Positions 54,401 to 62,588 of a DNA stretch of 64,000 nucleotides are shown in pieces. The DNA is from Paenibacillus sp. OV219. Its GTDB lineage: Bacteria; Bacillota; Bacilli; Paenibacillales; Paenibacillaceae. Position 1 is the stretch's first letter. Every line of letters begins with the position of its first letter. Under the pieces are notes generated by a model. The model was not told where the DNA came from. It did not search any database and saw only the letters and a program-made list of their open reading frames with translations. The stretch covers positions 806,001 to 870,000 of the forward strand of contig NZ_FOCJ01000001.1 in the NCBI RefSeq assembly GCF_900110075.1. The letters run 5' to 3'. Made by a program: the position numbers and the translations under genes.

Positions 54401-55120
54401 GCAGACGAAGCCCGCGCATTGGCAGCGGCAATTGCCGAATCGCCGAACAATCAGCAGCTGCAGCAGGAGCTGAAGGAACTTCTCTTCTACGTACTACAAC
54501 GTGTGCAGCTTCGTTTCGGTGACCATTACAACTTCGCCTTCAACCCTTCTGTCCTGCAAGACGATGGCCGGGATTTGAAGAAAGCAATGCTCACTTGCTG
54601 GCTTGAGCTGCAGCGTTTGCTGCAAATTGAGCTTGCGCAGGAACTTGAAGCGACATCGCTTCGTCTCGATAATGCGCTGAATAAGCTTGCAGCTAAGAAA
54701 GCTGCGGATACGGCGGAAGAATCGGCACAGCTGCTTCCTGGCTTCTCGCCTTCCGGCTTTAAGCCGCTTGAGATTGCGACGCCAGAGGAGCGCATGGCTT
54801 GGCAAGCAAGGAACATCGACATGAAGCTGCTCTGGAGTAAGTTCAAGTCACCGCGCCATTTCTTCGAAGGTGAAGGCAAGGCAGCGCTTCGTTCCTTGCT
54901 AGAGAACGAGCTTGCGGCGCCTCTGCAAAGCTGGATTAGTGAAGCAGAAGCCGACTGGAGCGAGCGATATGCGCAGCTGTGGCAGCAGGCAATGAATAGC
55001 TGCGAGTCAGCGCTGCAGCAGGACATTAGCTCCTTCAGTGAAGGCAAGCTGAGCTCGATGTCGGACAATGCGAACCTGGAAGCGCTGCGCAGCGTCTATG
55101 CTGAATTGCTAGCCATATAA
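51443..55120 (+). CDS. Double dynamin-like GTPase (DynA/YpbR type)
   Basis: A 1225-residue protein with two dynamin-superfamily GTPase heads in tandem: first G1 FCGHFSAGKSTLVN near residue 50 with LLDTPGIDSTDD and VNQIDKH; second G1 LFGAFSAGKSSLAN near residue 645 with LVDTPGADSVN and VNAADL. Helical stalk regions follow each. B. subtilis DynA has the same tandem plan and tethers and fuses membranes, protecting against phage and pore damage. Residues about 480-630 are extremely Ala-rich. ATG 51443 follows GGGAGAGAGAGAG; earlier in-frame ATGs lack an SD. The 3' end is repeated downstream. Confidence 0.92.
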   Translation: MSQTIEKAAHSLDSSLAEIAPIMAEQGDKADAARLLELREKLGNGQLTVAFCGHFSAGKSTLVNRLCGTQLLPSSPIPTSANVVSIVNGDAKATIKKLVAGEEQTIEVPVDQVNAYCKDGETVLSVSLSYPIPRLGTHTVLLDTPGIDSTDDAHRMATESALHLADVVFYVMDYNHVQSEINFTFAKQLKEWGKPLYLIVNQIDKHRERELSFEAYKQSVDEAFSNWHLEPSGIIYLSLREPNHPHSELTALEGLFESLAAIRGPLAVGSVDASARYVVRMHGKYMEEATEAERERLVAEAGGEGEADRLRDEIAGLEEELRVFAAESEGLKTKLRLEIQSILDNANITPAPTRDLAHTFLESRKPGFKAGLLFAGAKTAAEQERRLNAFFEDIDDRVRAGIEWHVLDVLRKAADAIGWRDESLEQELKSQFSGLLMPELLVKLVNTGAVFGNEYTMTYSRDLAAEVKGLFRKRALEWIDALAKRAAAAGEAAAAPLRARLAELAQQAGALAQLAALEHRAAAHLARLAALLPPAPPRPELPKPQTAALGSGALRAPGAVPAADGEAAAGTGAAALAREAAAASAAADLAADADAAAPHALAPQRQAAERLTRAAELLAAQPSLATTVAGMRDKAERLRSSRFTIALFGAFSAGKSSLANALLGDAVLPVSPNPTTAAVNRIVAPTEAHPHGTATVLMKSRQAMLDDLRYSLELLGEDAQSLSDAALLQAIVKLTPDAVHAGGRPHYSFLKAAAKGWAAHEALLGQQLAVSGEEYRSYVADESRSCYVSEIELHHRNPLTAQGIVLVDTPGADSVNARHTGVAFNYIKNADAILFVTYYNHAFSQADRQFLMQLGRVKDQFELDKMFFIVNAADLAASEQERDDVLTHVERNLQQHGIRFPRMFPVSSLDALDGKQSGNAALVASSGISAFEDSFLSFTQNDLGALAVGSAEQELERARRTIANWLEAASGDALSREQARAALQASADEARALAAAIAESPNNQQLQQELKELLFYVLQRVQLRFGDHYNFAFNPSVLQDDGRDLKKAMLTCWLELQRLLQIELAQELEATSLRLDNALNKLAAKKAADTAEESAQLLPGFSPSGFKPLEIATPEERMAWQARNIDMKLLWSKFKSPRHFFEGEGKAALRSLLENELAAPLQSWISEAEADWSERYAQLWQQAMNSCESALQQDISSFSEGKLSSMSDNANLEALRSVYAELLAI

Positions 55121-55232
55121 CGCTATTTATCTTTGCAGCATCTAAGCTGAATTGCTAACAATAAAACGCTTTTTAATTCTTTATAGCGTCTAAGCAGAAC
55201 TGCTAGCAATATAACGTTTTTTACTGTTCTTC
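55091..55232. repeat. Three imperfect tandem copies of the dynamin gene 3' end
   Basis: Units of 46-48 bp start at 55091, 55137 and 55185. Each reads AGC(G/A)TCTA(A/T)GC, GAA(T/C)TGCTA, ATAAAACG-like and a T-rich end. The first unit includes the last codons and stop of the dynamin gene; the others are non-coding. Confidence 0.85.
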
Positions 55233-55330
55233 ACAGTTCTTAATTGCTCTTCACAGTTCTTTACTGTTCTTTACTGTTCTTTACAGTTCTAAATTACTTT
55301 TAACTATTTTTATCTGTTCATTACTGTATA
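55221..55330. repeat. Exact 10-bp-period tandem repeat
   Basis: Eleven consecutive decamers around the consensus TTACTGTTCT. Those at 55221, 55231, 55251, 55261, 55271 and 55281 differ from consensus by at most two bases; later ones decay. ACTGT and ACAGT alternate, so neighbouring units can also pair. Confidence 0.85.
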
Positions 55331-55339
55331 AATAAACAA

Positions 55340-55391
55340 AAAGAAGCTTATACACGAAAGTGCATCATTCGTGTATAAGCTTCTTTATTTT
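55340..55391 (+). terminator. Strong terminator after the dynamin gene
   Basis: A perfect 19-bp stem (55340-55358 with 55368-55386; core AAGCTTATACACGAA / TTCGTGTATAAGCTT) and a 9-base loop, then ATTTTT. Confidence 0.9.
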
Positions 55392-55551
55392 TATATGATG
55401 AAATCATGCAAAAACGCGGGCAAATGTGCAAAAACGGAGCATTACGGACCTTTGTAGGGTGATTTCAGACGATTTAGGAGAATACCCCCTTACTTTTGAT
55501 CGAGATGGAAGAGAAAGCGAAAATTGTCAACTATATGCCCCTGCACTCTGT

Positions 55552-55580
55552 TTGCCGTACCGGACTCATGCTGTTAATAT
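55552..55580 (+). promoter_or_regulatory. Likely sigma-A promoter of the ABC exporter operon
   Basis: TTGCCG (55552-55557), 17-bp spacer, TAATAT (55575-55580). The stretch 55392-55551 before it holds two copies of GCAAAAACG but nothing else recognised. Confidence 0.6.
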
Positions 55581-55632
55581 TCACTCATATTCATAAAAAA
55601 AGGCAAAAACGCTGTAGGGAGTGGGTTACCCA

Positions 55633-57411
55633 TTGGACGTCTTTAGGCAACTAAAAGAGTTTTATTGGGTCGAACGGAAGAACCTGTTTGCTTCAATCTT
55701 CTGTTTGATCTGTGCCACCGCGCTGGGGCTTGTGTATCCGAATTTGCTCAGAATTCTGATCGACGACGTCATCAAGCCAAGAGATTTTAAGCTCGTGCCA
55801 GCACTTTCTCTAACCGTAGTAGGGGTCGTAACACTTAAAGGCTGTCTACAATTCTTGAGCGGTCTCTTCGGCGGACGGCTCGGAAACAGGGTCGCGTTCC
55901 GACTGCGCAACGCATGTTACACGAAGTTGCAATCGCTATCTTTCCAGTACTATGACACGGCGAAGACCGGTGACTTGATGTCTCGTCTTACAGCTGATCT
56001 GGAAGCAGTCCGTAACTTCATCGCCTTCGGCTTTGCGCAAATTTTCAACATGGTACTTATGGTTGTCTTCGGAGCATCAATGATGTTCTCGATTCATTGG
56101 CAGCTAACGCTCATTACGCTTATTACGATGCCAGTTCTCGTACTCGTCGCGTTGAAGTTCGAGAAGCTTATTCATCCGGCATTCCGCGAAATGCGCCAAG
56201 CGATGAGCCATCTGACGACGGCTGTTCAGGAGAACATTACTGGCGTTCGTACCGTAAAGTCTTTCGCCCGTGAATCGTTCGAGATGGATAAGTTTTCGAC
56301 TCGCAGCGACTCGTACAAACAGAATCAGATCGCTGCTTCGGGACTTTGGGGCAAGTATTTTCCGGTTATGGAGCTCCTCTCCTCGCTGTGTGCGGTCATC
56401 CTGCTCGTAGCAGGCGGTACGCTCGTTATCCGGGAATCCATTACGCTTGGGCAAATGGTCGCGTTTTTCAGTATGTTGTGGTACATCATCGGACCGATGT
56501 GGTCGATGGGCTTCCTCATCAACAACTTTACGCAATCCAAAGCATCCGGCGAACGTCTAATTGAGCTATTGAACGAGTATGTACATGTGAAAGATGTAGA
56601 ATCGTCAATCGTCCTGGATGACAAGAACGTTAATGGACATGTCGAATTTCGTGACGTCACATTTAACTTCGCGGACAAAGCGGCTGCAATTACGAACGTC
56701 AACCTGGATGCGAAGCCGGGCATGGTTATCGGTCTGCTTGGGGCTACAGGTTCAGGCAAATCGACCATTATTCAGCTGCTCATGCGTGCTTATAATGTGA
56801 AGACTGGCTCGATTACGCTCGATGGTACGGATATCCGCGACATCTCGATTGAAAGCTTACGTTCGCAGATCGCCACTGTCTTCCAAGAGACATTCCTGTT
56901 CTCTTGCTCCATCCGGGACAACATCGCTTACGCAATGAAGAATGTAAGCATGGACGACATCATCAAAGCGGCGAAGCTTGCGAAAGCGCATGACTTTATT
57001 ATGGAATTGCCTGAAGGCTACGACACGATTGTCGGCGAACGGGGAATGGGACTCTCAGGCGGTCAGAAGCAGCGGATCGCGATTGCGCGTGCTCTGATCA
57101 AAAACCCGCGCATCCTCATTCTCGATGATGCGACGAGCGCTGTTGATATGGAGACGGAGCATGAAATTCAAGCCGGCTTCAGTGAGCTTATGGCGGGACG
57201 CACAACGTTCATTATTGCGCACCGGATCTCATCGCTGCGTCACGCTAACGAAATTATCGTCCTTGATAAAGGAAATGTTGTGCAGCGAGGTCAGCATGAG
57301 CAGCTGATCGCGCAAGAAGGACCGTATCTGGATACGTACAACATTCAATATGCAGACCGTCCTAGCACTGCTAATCCGAATTTGCAAGTAGAAAGAAGGG
57401 TCGCACAGTGA
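55633..57411 (+). CDS. Heterodimeric ABC exporter subunit with degenerate catalytic site
   Basis: A 592-residue half-transporter with six membrane helices (about residues 15-310) and a nucleotide-binding domain. Walker A LLGATGSGKS, Q-loop VFQETFLFS, canonical signature LSGGQKQR, and Walker B ILILDDATSAVD, in which Asp replaces the catalytic Glu. This is the mark of the degenerate partner in asymmetric exporters such as BmrC/YheI. TTG 55633 is preferred over GTG 55621, which abuts its SD. The next gene overlaps its stop. The substrate is unknown; family members export drugs or lipids. Confidence 0.9.
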   Translation: MDVFRQLKEFYWVERKNLFASIFCLICATALGLVYPNLLRILIDDVIKPRDFKLVPALSLTVVGVVTLKGCLQFLSGLFGGRLGNRVAFRLRNACYTKLQSLSFQYYDTAKTGDLMSRLTADLEAVRNFIAFGFAQIFNMVLMVVFGASMMFSIHWQLTLITLITMPVLVLVALKFEKLIHPAFREMRQAMSHLTTAVQENITGVRTVKSFARESFEMDKFSTRSDSYKQNQIAASGLWGKYFPVMELLSSLCAVILLVAGGTLVIRESITLGQMVAFFSMLWYIIGPMWSMGFLINNFTQSKASGERLIELLNEYVHVKDVESSIVLDDKNVNGHVEFRDVTFNFADKAAAITNVNLDAKPGMVIGLLGATGSGKSTIIQLLMRAYNVKTGSITLDGTDIRDISIESLRSQIATVFQETFLFSCSIRDNIAYAMKNVSMDDIIKAAKLAKAHDFIMELPEGYDTIVGERGMGLSGGQKQRIAIARALIKNPRILILDDATSAVDMETEHEIQAGFSELMAGRTTFIIAHRISSLRHANEIIVLDKGNVVQRGQHEQLIAQEGPYLDTYNIQYADRPSTANPNLQVERRVAQ

Positions 57412-59246
57412 GTGAGCAGCAGCAGCAGAAAGGGCAGCCGCGCGCGAGCCATGAACGGTTTATCTATAAGGATGACGAGGCGATTGAGAAACCGTTTAAC
57501 TGGGCTCAGGTAGCAAGGCTGTTCACCTATATGAAGCCATACCGCAAGCAATTGCTGCCGGTCATCATCATTACGATGGTGCTCGGCACGCTAACGCGGC
57601 TCGCAATTCCAGCCATTATTATTATGGCGATCGACCAAGCGATTCAGCCGAAGAACGGAGATACGAGTCTTTCGAAGCTGTATTTGTATGCTGGTTTGAT
57701 GTTTGCTCTGTATATTATTCAATGGGCAGCTAACACGTACCGGATTAAGTATACGAATATAATTGGGCAGCAGGTCATTTATGATCTGCGGGCAGATTTG
57801 TTCAAACATATTCAGAAGTTATCGTTCCGTTTCTTCGATAAACGTCCGGCAGGCTCTGTTCTCGTTCGTGTAACAAACGATGTTAACGCGCTGCAGGATC
57901 TGTTTACGAACGGTGTCGTCAACTTGCTGATGGATTGTGTTCAGCTTGTCGGTATCGTCATCATCCTGCTTCTCTGGAACTGGAAGCTTGGTCTTGCGAT
58001 TATGATTACCGTTCCGCTTATGTTCGTCATCTCGACGAAACTTCGCAAACGGATCCGCTTTGCATGGCAGGACGTGCGGATGAAGCAATCGAGGATTAAC
58101 GCCCATCTGAACGAGAGTATTCAAGGGATGCGCGTAACCCAAGCCTATACGCAGGAGAAAGCGAATTTCAGCTTCTTCACGAGCGTTAATGGTACGAATA
58201 TTAAAGCGTGGAATAAAGCTTCGGCGATGAACCAAATGTTCGGTCCAATTATAGAAGTTACGTCAGCAGTCGGTACGCTTATTCTGTTCTGGTACGGCGC
58301 ACATCTCATCGAAGCCGACGAGATTACAGTCGGTGTGCTGGTCGGTTTCGCGAACTATGTGGGCAACTTCTGGGACCCAATCAACCGTCTGGGTCAAATG
58401 TACGCTCAGCTGCTCATTGCAATGGCATCCTCCGAGCGGATCTTTGAATTTATTGATGAGGAGCCGACGGTGGGCGAGCTTGAAGACGCGGCAGAGCTTC
58501 CGCGGATTCGCGGGGACGTGTCCTTCGATTCGATCATCTTCGAGTATGAGAAGGGGCGGCCGGCGCTTCGCGGCATCAGTCTTGATGTGCAGGCAGGCCA
58601 GACAATCGCACTTGTCGGCCACACCGGCTCCGGCAAGAGTACGATTATGAACCTGCTCTGCCGGTTCTACGATCCGGTTCAAGGTGCTGTGCGCATCGAC
58701 GGTATCGACATTCGTAACGTAAGCATCGAGAGCTTGCGCTCACAGGTCGGCGTCGTGCTGCAGGATACGTTTATTTTCTCAGGTACGATTCGTGAAAATA
58801 TTCGATTCGGGCGGCTTGGTGCAACAGATGATGAAATTGTGAAAGCAGCAACGGCAGTCGATGCACATGATTTCATCATGAGCTTGCCAGATGGTTACGA
58901 CACCGAGGTGCAGGAGCGCGGCAACAGCCTCTCGATGGGGCAGCGTCAGCTCTTATCCTTTGCACGCGCATTGCTTGCAGATCCTCGGGTACTCATTCTC
59001 GATGAAGCGACAGCGAGTATCGATACGGAGACGGAGCTGAAGATTCAGGAAGCGCTAAAGAAGCTGTTGAAGGGCCGTACGTCCTTCATTGTGGCTCATC
59101 GCCTATCTACAATCCGTAATGCAGACCGCATCGTCGTGCTCGATCACGGTCAAATTGTTGAGCAAGGCAGCCATGATGAGCTGATTCGCCAGCAGGGCAC
59201 CTATAATGGGCTCATCGAAGCGCAGTACCGCTTTTTATCGGCATAA
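57408..59246 (+). CDS. Heterodimeric ABC exporter subunit with catalytic glutamate
   Basis: A 612-residue partner half-transporter. A hydrophilic N-terminal extension of about 35 residues ([17 protein letters not shown]) precedes six membrane helices (about 45-330) and an NBD with [20 protein letters not shown] and Walker [12 protein letters not shown] carrying the catalytic Glu. Its signature is LSMGQRQ instead of LSGGQ. It thus complements the preceding protein, giving one consensus and one degenerate ATP site. GTG 57408 overlaps the previous stop by four bases, so the two are made together. It resembles BmrD/YheH. Confidence 0.9.
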   Translation: MSEQQQQKGQPRASHERFIYKDDEAIEKPFNWAQVARLFTYMKPYRKQLLPVIIITMVLGTLTRLAIPAIIIMAIDQAIQPKNGDTSLSKLYLYAGLMFALYIIQWAANTYRIKYTNIIGQQVIYDLRADLFKHIQKLSFRFFDKRPAGSVLVRVTNDVNALQDLFTNGVVNLLMDCVQLVGIVIILLLWNWKLGLAIMITVPLMFVISTKLRKRIRFAWQDVRMKQSRINAHLNESIQGMRVTQAYTQEKANFSFFTSVNGTNIKAWNKASAMNQMFGPIIEVTSAVGTLILFWYGAHLIEADEITVGVLVGFANYVGNFWDPINRLGQMYAQLLIAMASSERIFEFIDEEPTVGELEDAAELPRIRGDVSFDSIIFEYEKGRPALRGISLDVQAGQTIALVGHTGSGKSTIMNLLCRFYDPVQGAVRIDGIDIRNVSIESLRSQVGVVLQDTFIFSGTIRENIRFGRLGATDDEIVKAATAVDAHDFIMSLPDGYDTEVQERGNSLSMGQRQLLSFARALLADPRVLILDEATASIDTETELKIQEALKKLLKGRTSFIVAHRLSTIRNADRIVVLDHGQIVEQGSHDELIRQQGTYNGLIEAQYRFLSA

Positions 59247-59264
59247 TTCTTGATTTTTCGCGAG

Positions 59265-59314
59265 AGAACCTCCACAATGGAAGAAAACATTCTTCCGGGA
59301 GGTTCTTTCCTTTT
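59265..59314 (+). other. Nested hairpin containing the purT Shine-Dalgarno
   Basis: AGAACCTCC (59265-59273) pairs with GGAGGTTCT (59298-59306), and inside it GGAAGAA pairs with TTCTTCC around AACA. TTCCTTTT then leads straight into the purT ATG. The GGAGG in the right arm is the purT ribosome binding site. It can serve as terminator of the ABC operon and as a block to purT translation. Confidence 0.75.
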
Positions 59315-60493
59315 ATGTATGGATCACCGCTATCTTCTAACGCTCGCAAGATTATGCTGCTTGGCTCCGGTGAGCTCGGCAAGGAAGTAGTTATTGAAGC
59401 GCAGCGCCTCGGCATCGAGACAATCGCTGTAGATCGATACGACAATGCGCCTGCGATGCAGGTTGCGCACCGTTCTTATGTCATCGACATGCTTGATTCA
59501 ACTGCGCTCCGCGACCTCATTGAGAAGGAGAAACCGGATTTTATCGTTCCAGAGATCGAAGCGATCGCGACAAGTGCGCTTGTCGAGCTGGAGCAAGAAG
59601 GCTTCCGTGTCATTCCGACTGCACGTGCTGCGCTGCTCACGATGGACCGCGAAGGTATTCGTCGTCTCGCTGCTGAGACGTTGCAGCTGCCAACAGCTCC
59701 ATACCGTTTCGCAGATACGCTTGAGGAGCTTAAAGCTGCCGTTGCGGAGCTCGGCACGCCATGCGTCATTAAGCCGATTATGAGCTCGTCCGGTAAAGGG
59801 CAGAGCGTCTGCAAGACGGAGGCTGATACAGAGAGCTGCTGGCAATATGCGATGGATGGCGGACGTGCCAAGAAACAACGCGTAATCGTCGAAGGCTTTA
59901 TTCATTTTGACTCGGAAATTACGCTGTTGACCGTTCGCTCATCATCCGGCACGACGTTCTGTGCGCCGATTGGACATGTGCAGAAGGACGGCGATTACAT
60001 CGAATCGTGGCAGCCGCATGAGATGACGCAGCAGCAAATCGAAGAAGCGCAGACTATTGCTCGCGCTGTGACGGACGAGCTGGGCGGTTATGGTATCTAT
60101 GGCGTGGAGCTGTTCCTGACAAAGGAAGGCGTACTGTTCAGTGAAGTATCCCCGCGTCCGCATGATACAGGCATGGTTACGATGGTGACGCAGGATCTGT
60201 CTGAATTTGCGTTGCACGCGCGTGCGATTCTTGGCTTCCCAGTACCGACAATTCGCCTATTGACGCCTGGCGCGACGTATACGCTCAAGGCGGACCGCGA
60301 TTCCGAGAACTTCCGTATTGGCGGTTTAAACGAGGCGCTTGCGCTGCCTAATACACAAGTGCGCGTCTTCGGCAAGCCGGTGACGAAGCCGGGCCGCCGA
60401 ATGGCGGTAGCGATGAGCTCTGCGGGTTCCTGCGATGAAGCACGAAAGCTGGCGAAGAAAGCGGCTGAGCAGCTGAGCATTTCCTACGAATAA
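59315..60493 (+). CDS. purT: Formate-dependent phosphoribosylglycinamide formyltransferase
   Basis: A 392-residue ATP-grasp enzyme that uses formate and ATP to formylate GAR in purine synthesis, a folate-free alternative to PurN. It shows [13 protein letters not shown] near 14, [16 protein letters not shown] near 40, [10 protein letters not shown] near 74, [11 protein letters not shown] near 152 and [13 protein letters not shown] near 275. The N-terminal eleven residues before IMLLG match the family spacing, so ATG 59315 is right even though its SD is buried in a hairpin and the gap to it is 12 bp. No purine riboswitch was seen. Confidence 0.94.
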   Translation: MYGSPLSSNARKIMLLGSGELGKEVVIEAQRLGIETIAVDRYDNAPAMQVAHRSYVIDMLDSTALRDLIEKEKPDFIVPEIEAIATSALVELEQEGFRVIPTARAALLTMDREGIRRLAAETLQLPTAPYRFADTLEELKAAVAELGTPCVIKPIMSSSGKGQSVCKTEADTESCWQYAMDGGRAKKQRVIVEGFIHFDSEITLLTVRSSSGTTFCAPIGHVQKDGDYIESWQPHEMTQQQIEEAQTIARAVTDELGGYGIYGVELFLTKEGVLFSEVSPRPHDTGMVTMVTQDLSEFALHARAILGFPVPTIRLLTPGATYTLKADRDSENFRIGGLNEALALPNTQVRVFGKPVTKPGRRMAVAMSSAGSCDEARKLAKKAAEQLSISYE

Positions 60494-60501
60494 TGGCTTG
60501 A

Positions 60502-60547
60502 AGAGGGCTGGCGCTGAGGCGCTGGCTCTTTTGTTTCTACTCGTACG
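60502..60547 (+). terminator. Terminator after purT
   Basis: AGAG and CTGGCGC pair with GCGCTGG and CTCT (a GG bulge, two G-U pairs) around TGAG, followed by TTTTGTTT. Confidence 0.7.
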
Positions 60548-60660
60548 ACTTTTATAGCTGTTTCTCTGGTGAAATTTGCAAATTGATCCCGAAAGCATTA
60601 CTTTAAAAAGAAAACGAGTTTTTTAACATTATTGAATTTGAAATTTTCAATTATACAATT

Positions 60661-60725
60661 TTCTATAATGTCTCTGCGAAACGTAAGCTTTTGCCGAAAT
60701 GACGGCGACAGCCGTATACACTTGA
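60661..60725 (+). promoter_or_regulatory. Shared leader element, copy B (upstream of the SGNH hydrolase gene)
   Basis: Matches 51323-51388 at about 90%. The 3' part forms ACGGC-GACA-GCCGT (a perfect 5-bp stem), and the 5' part can form GCGAAA / TTTTGC. TATAAT lies at 60664-60669. A rich AT tract precedes it, unlike copy A, so similarity is confined to the element. Confidence 0.7.
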
Positions 60726-60770
60726 CGAATGATTAAGCTTGTAGAAAAAGAGAGAGGAGATGATGCCGCG

Positions 60771-61601
60771 ATGACAAGGTCAACATCGAATGTACTATGG
60801 CGGTCGATTGGCATAAGTGCTTTAGTATCGACCGTCGTGCTGCTGGCCGGCTTCGGCTATGCCGTCAAGGATATGATTGCGCCTGTAGCATCTACATACG
60901 AGGGTGACCAAGCTGCCGAGCCTGCTCCGAGTAAACAGTCCTCATTAAGCCAAAGCAAACAGATCACAGTAGCTGCAATTGGCGACTCCTTGACGAAAGG
61001 GACGGGCGATTCAACAGGGCAAGGTTATGTGAAGCAGGTGGTCGGTTTGTTGAAGGCCAAATATCCGTCAATACCTGTCAAGCTTGGCAACAACTTGGCT
61101 CTGAACGGGCTACGCGCGGATCAGCTAGCGCATTTGCTTAACACGGATAAAGGCTATCGCTACGCGCTGCAGCAAGCGAATTTAATAATCTTCACGATAG
61201 GCGGCAATGACTTGTTTCAAATTGCGTCCGGTCAATCCTCGAATCAAGCGACAGGCGATATTAGCCTTGATCATGTGAAAGCTGAGCTGCCGAAAGGGAT
61301 TGAACGATTTACGAAGGTTGTGGGGCTGCTGCATGACATTAATCCGAACGCGCAAGTCGTCTATGCCGGCCTTTATAATCCGTTCTTCGATCTTCAAGAA
61401 TTGCGCGATGGCAGCCTGCAAGTACAGAAGTGGAATGAAGAAGCGTATGCCATTATGCATCAATATCCGAATATGACGATGGTTCCGACGTTTGATCTAT
61501 TCGAGCGGACGATCGGTACCTATTTATCGAATGATCATTTTCATCCCAACCATGACGGTTATGGGCAAATCGCGGAGCGAATCGTACAATCGCTCGAATA
61601 G
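60771..61601 (+). CDS. Membrane-anchored SGNH/GDSL hydrolase
   Basis: A 276-residue protein with an N-terminal membrane anchor (about residues 12-35, ALVSTVVLLAGFGYAV) and an extracellular SGNH domain. Block I AIGDSLTKGTGD holds the catalytic Ser near 77, block III is IGGNDLFQ near 143, and block V DHFHPNHDGYGQIA holds the catalytic Asp/His near 260. Family members are lipases, acyl-esterases or deacetylases of envelope components; substrate unknown. It resembles the YpmR-type proteins of Bacillus. ATG 60771 follows GAGAGGAG; an upstream in-frame ATG at 60729 lacks an SD. The ABC genes follow 12 bp later. Confidence 0.88.
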   Translation: MTRSTSNVLWRSIGISALVSTVVLLAGFGYAVKDMIAPVASTYEGDQAAEPAPSKQSSLSQSKQITVAAIGDSLTKGTGDSTGQGYVKQVVGLLKAKYPSIPVKLGNNLALNGLRADQLAHLLNTDKGYRYALQQANLIIFTIGGNDLFQIASGQSSNQATGDISLDHVKAELPKGIERFTKVVGLLHDINPNAQVVYAGLYNPFFDLQELRDGSLQVQKWNEEAYAIMHQYPNMTMVPTFDLFERTIGTYLSNDHFHPNHDGYGQIAERIVQSLE

Positions 61602-61613
61602 GAGAGCAAGCCT

Positions 61614-62588
61614 ATGCGCACAAGTGCAGCAGCAACTGATGATGTCGTGCTTTCCGTTCAGGATGTGAAGAAGCGGATTAGCGGTAAAATGATTATTAAG
61701 AATGTTTCTTTCGACGTCAGACAGGGTGAGATCTTCGGCTTCCTCGGTCCGAACGGTTCGGGGAAGACAACGACGATCCGTATGCTCGTTGATCTTATTA
61801 AACCGACATCCGGCGTCATTCGCATATGCGGTCATGATGTGCAGCGAGACCCAGAGCAAGCGCTGAGAAATATTGGCTGTATCGTTGAAAATCCCGAGGT
61901 TTACAGCTATATGACCGGATGGGAGAACCTGGAGCATTTTGCCCGGATGCAAAAGGGTATTGATGAGAAGCGAATTGCTGAGGTTGTCGGTATCGTTAGC
62001 ATGCAGCAGCGTATTCACGATAAAGTGAAGACTTACTCACTAGGTATGCGACAGCGCCTCGGCATCGCGCAGGCTCTGCTTGGGCGTCCGAAGCTGCTCA
62101 TTCTCGATGAACCGACGAACGGGCTTGATCCGAAGGGAATTAAGGAGCTGCGCGAGTTCGTGCGAATGCTGGCGGATCAAGGGATGAGCTTGTTCATCTC
62201 CAGCCATTTGCTAAGCGAAATCCAGCTTATGTGCGACCGGGTTGCGATCATTAGTCATGGCGAGGTGCTGGCAGTCGGCACAGTCGACGAGCTGGTAGGT
62301 CAAGCGGGCAATTACGTGCTTTGGCAGTTCGATCAGTCGGAAGCCGGCAGACAGCTGCTGATCGGTGAGCCAGGATTGAAGATAATCGGCCATGACGAGC
62401 ACCACATTGATGAGAACATTATTGCAGGCTTGACGGATCCTATTATTACGACGATGAATATAGACCGGATCGCCGCGATTGTTGAGAAGGCAGTCCACTC
62501 AGGCATCGGTGTCCTGTCAGTGCAGAAGGTTGCACCAACGCTGGAAGAGTTATTTTTGCAAATGACGGAGGGTGAAAGCATTGGATAG
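61614..62588 (+). CDS. ABC transporter ATP-binding protein (ABC-2 type)
   Basis: A 324-residue cytoplasmic ATPase: Walker A GFLGPNGSGKTTT near 50, Q-loop IVENPEVYSYMTG, signature YSLGMRQRLG near 142 and Walker B LLILDEPTNGLDP near 162, with a C-terminal extension of about 100 residues. This is the type paired with ABC-2 permeases that export antibiotics or peptides or act in self-protection. It overlaps the permease gene by eight bases. A GGAGAG lies upstream of ATG 61614, which follows the SGNH stop closely, so all three genes may form an operon. Confidence 0.92.
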   Translation: MRTSAAATDDVVLSVQDVKKRISGKMIIKNVSFDVRQGEIFGFLGPNGSGKTTTIRMLVDLIKPTSGVIRICGHDVQRDPEQALRNIGCIVENPEVYSYMTGWENLEHFARMQKGIDEKRIAEVVGIVSMQQRIHDKVKTYSLGMRQRLGIAQALLGRPKLLILDEPTNGLDPKGIKELREFVRMLADQGMSLFISSHLLSEIQLMCDRVAIISHGEVLAVGTVDELVGQAGNYVLWQFDQSEAGRQLLIGEPGLKIIGHDEHHIDENIIAGLTDPIITTMNIDRIAAIVEKAVHSGIGVLSVQKVAPTLEELFLQMTEGESIG

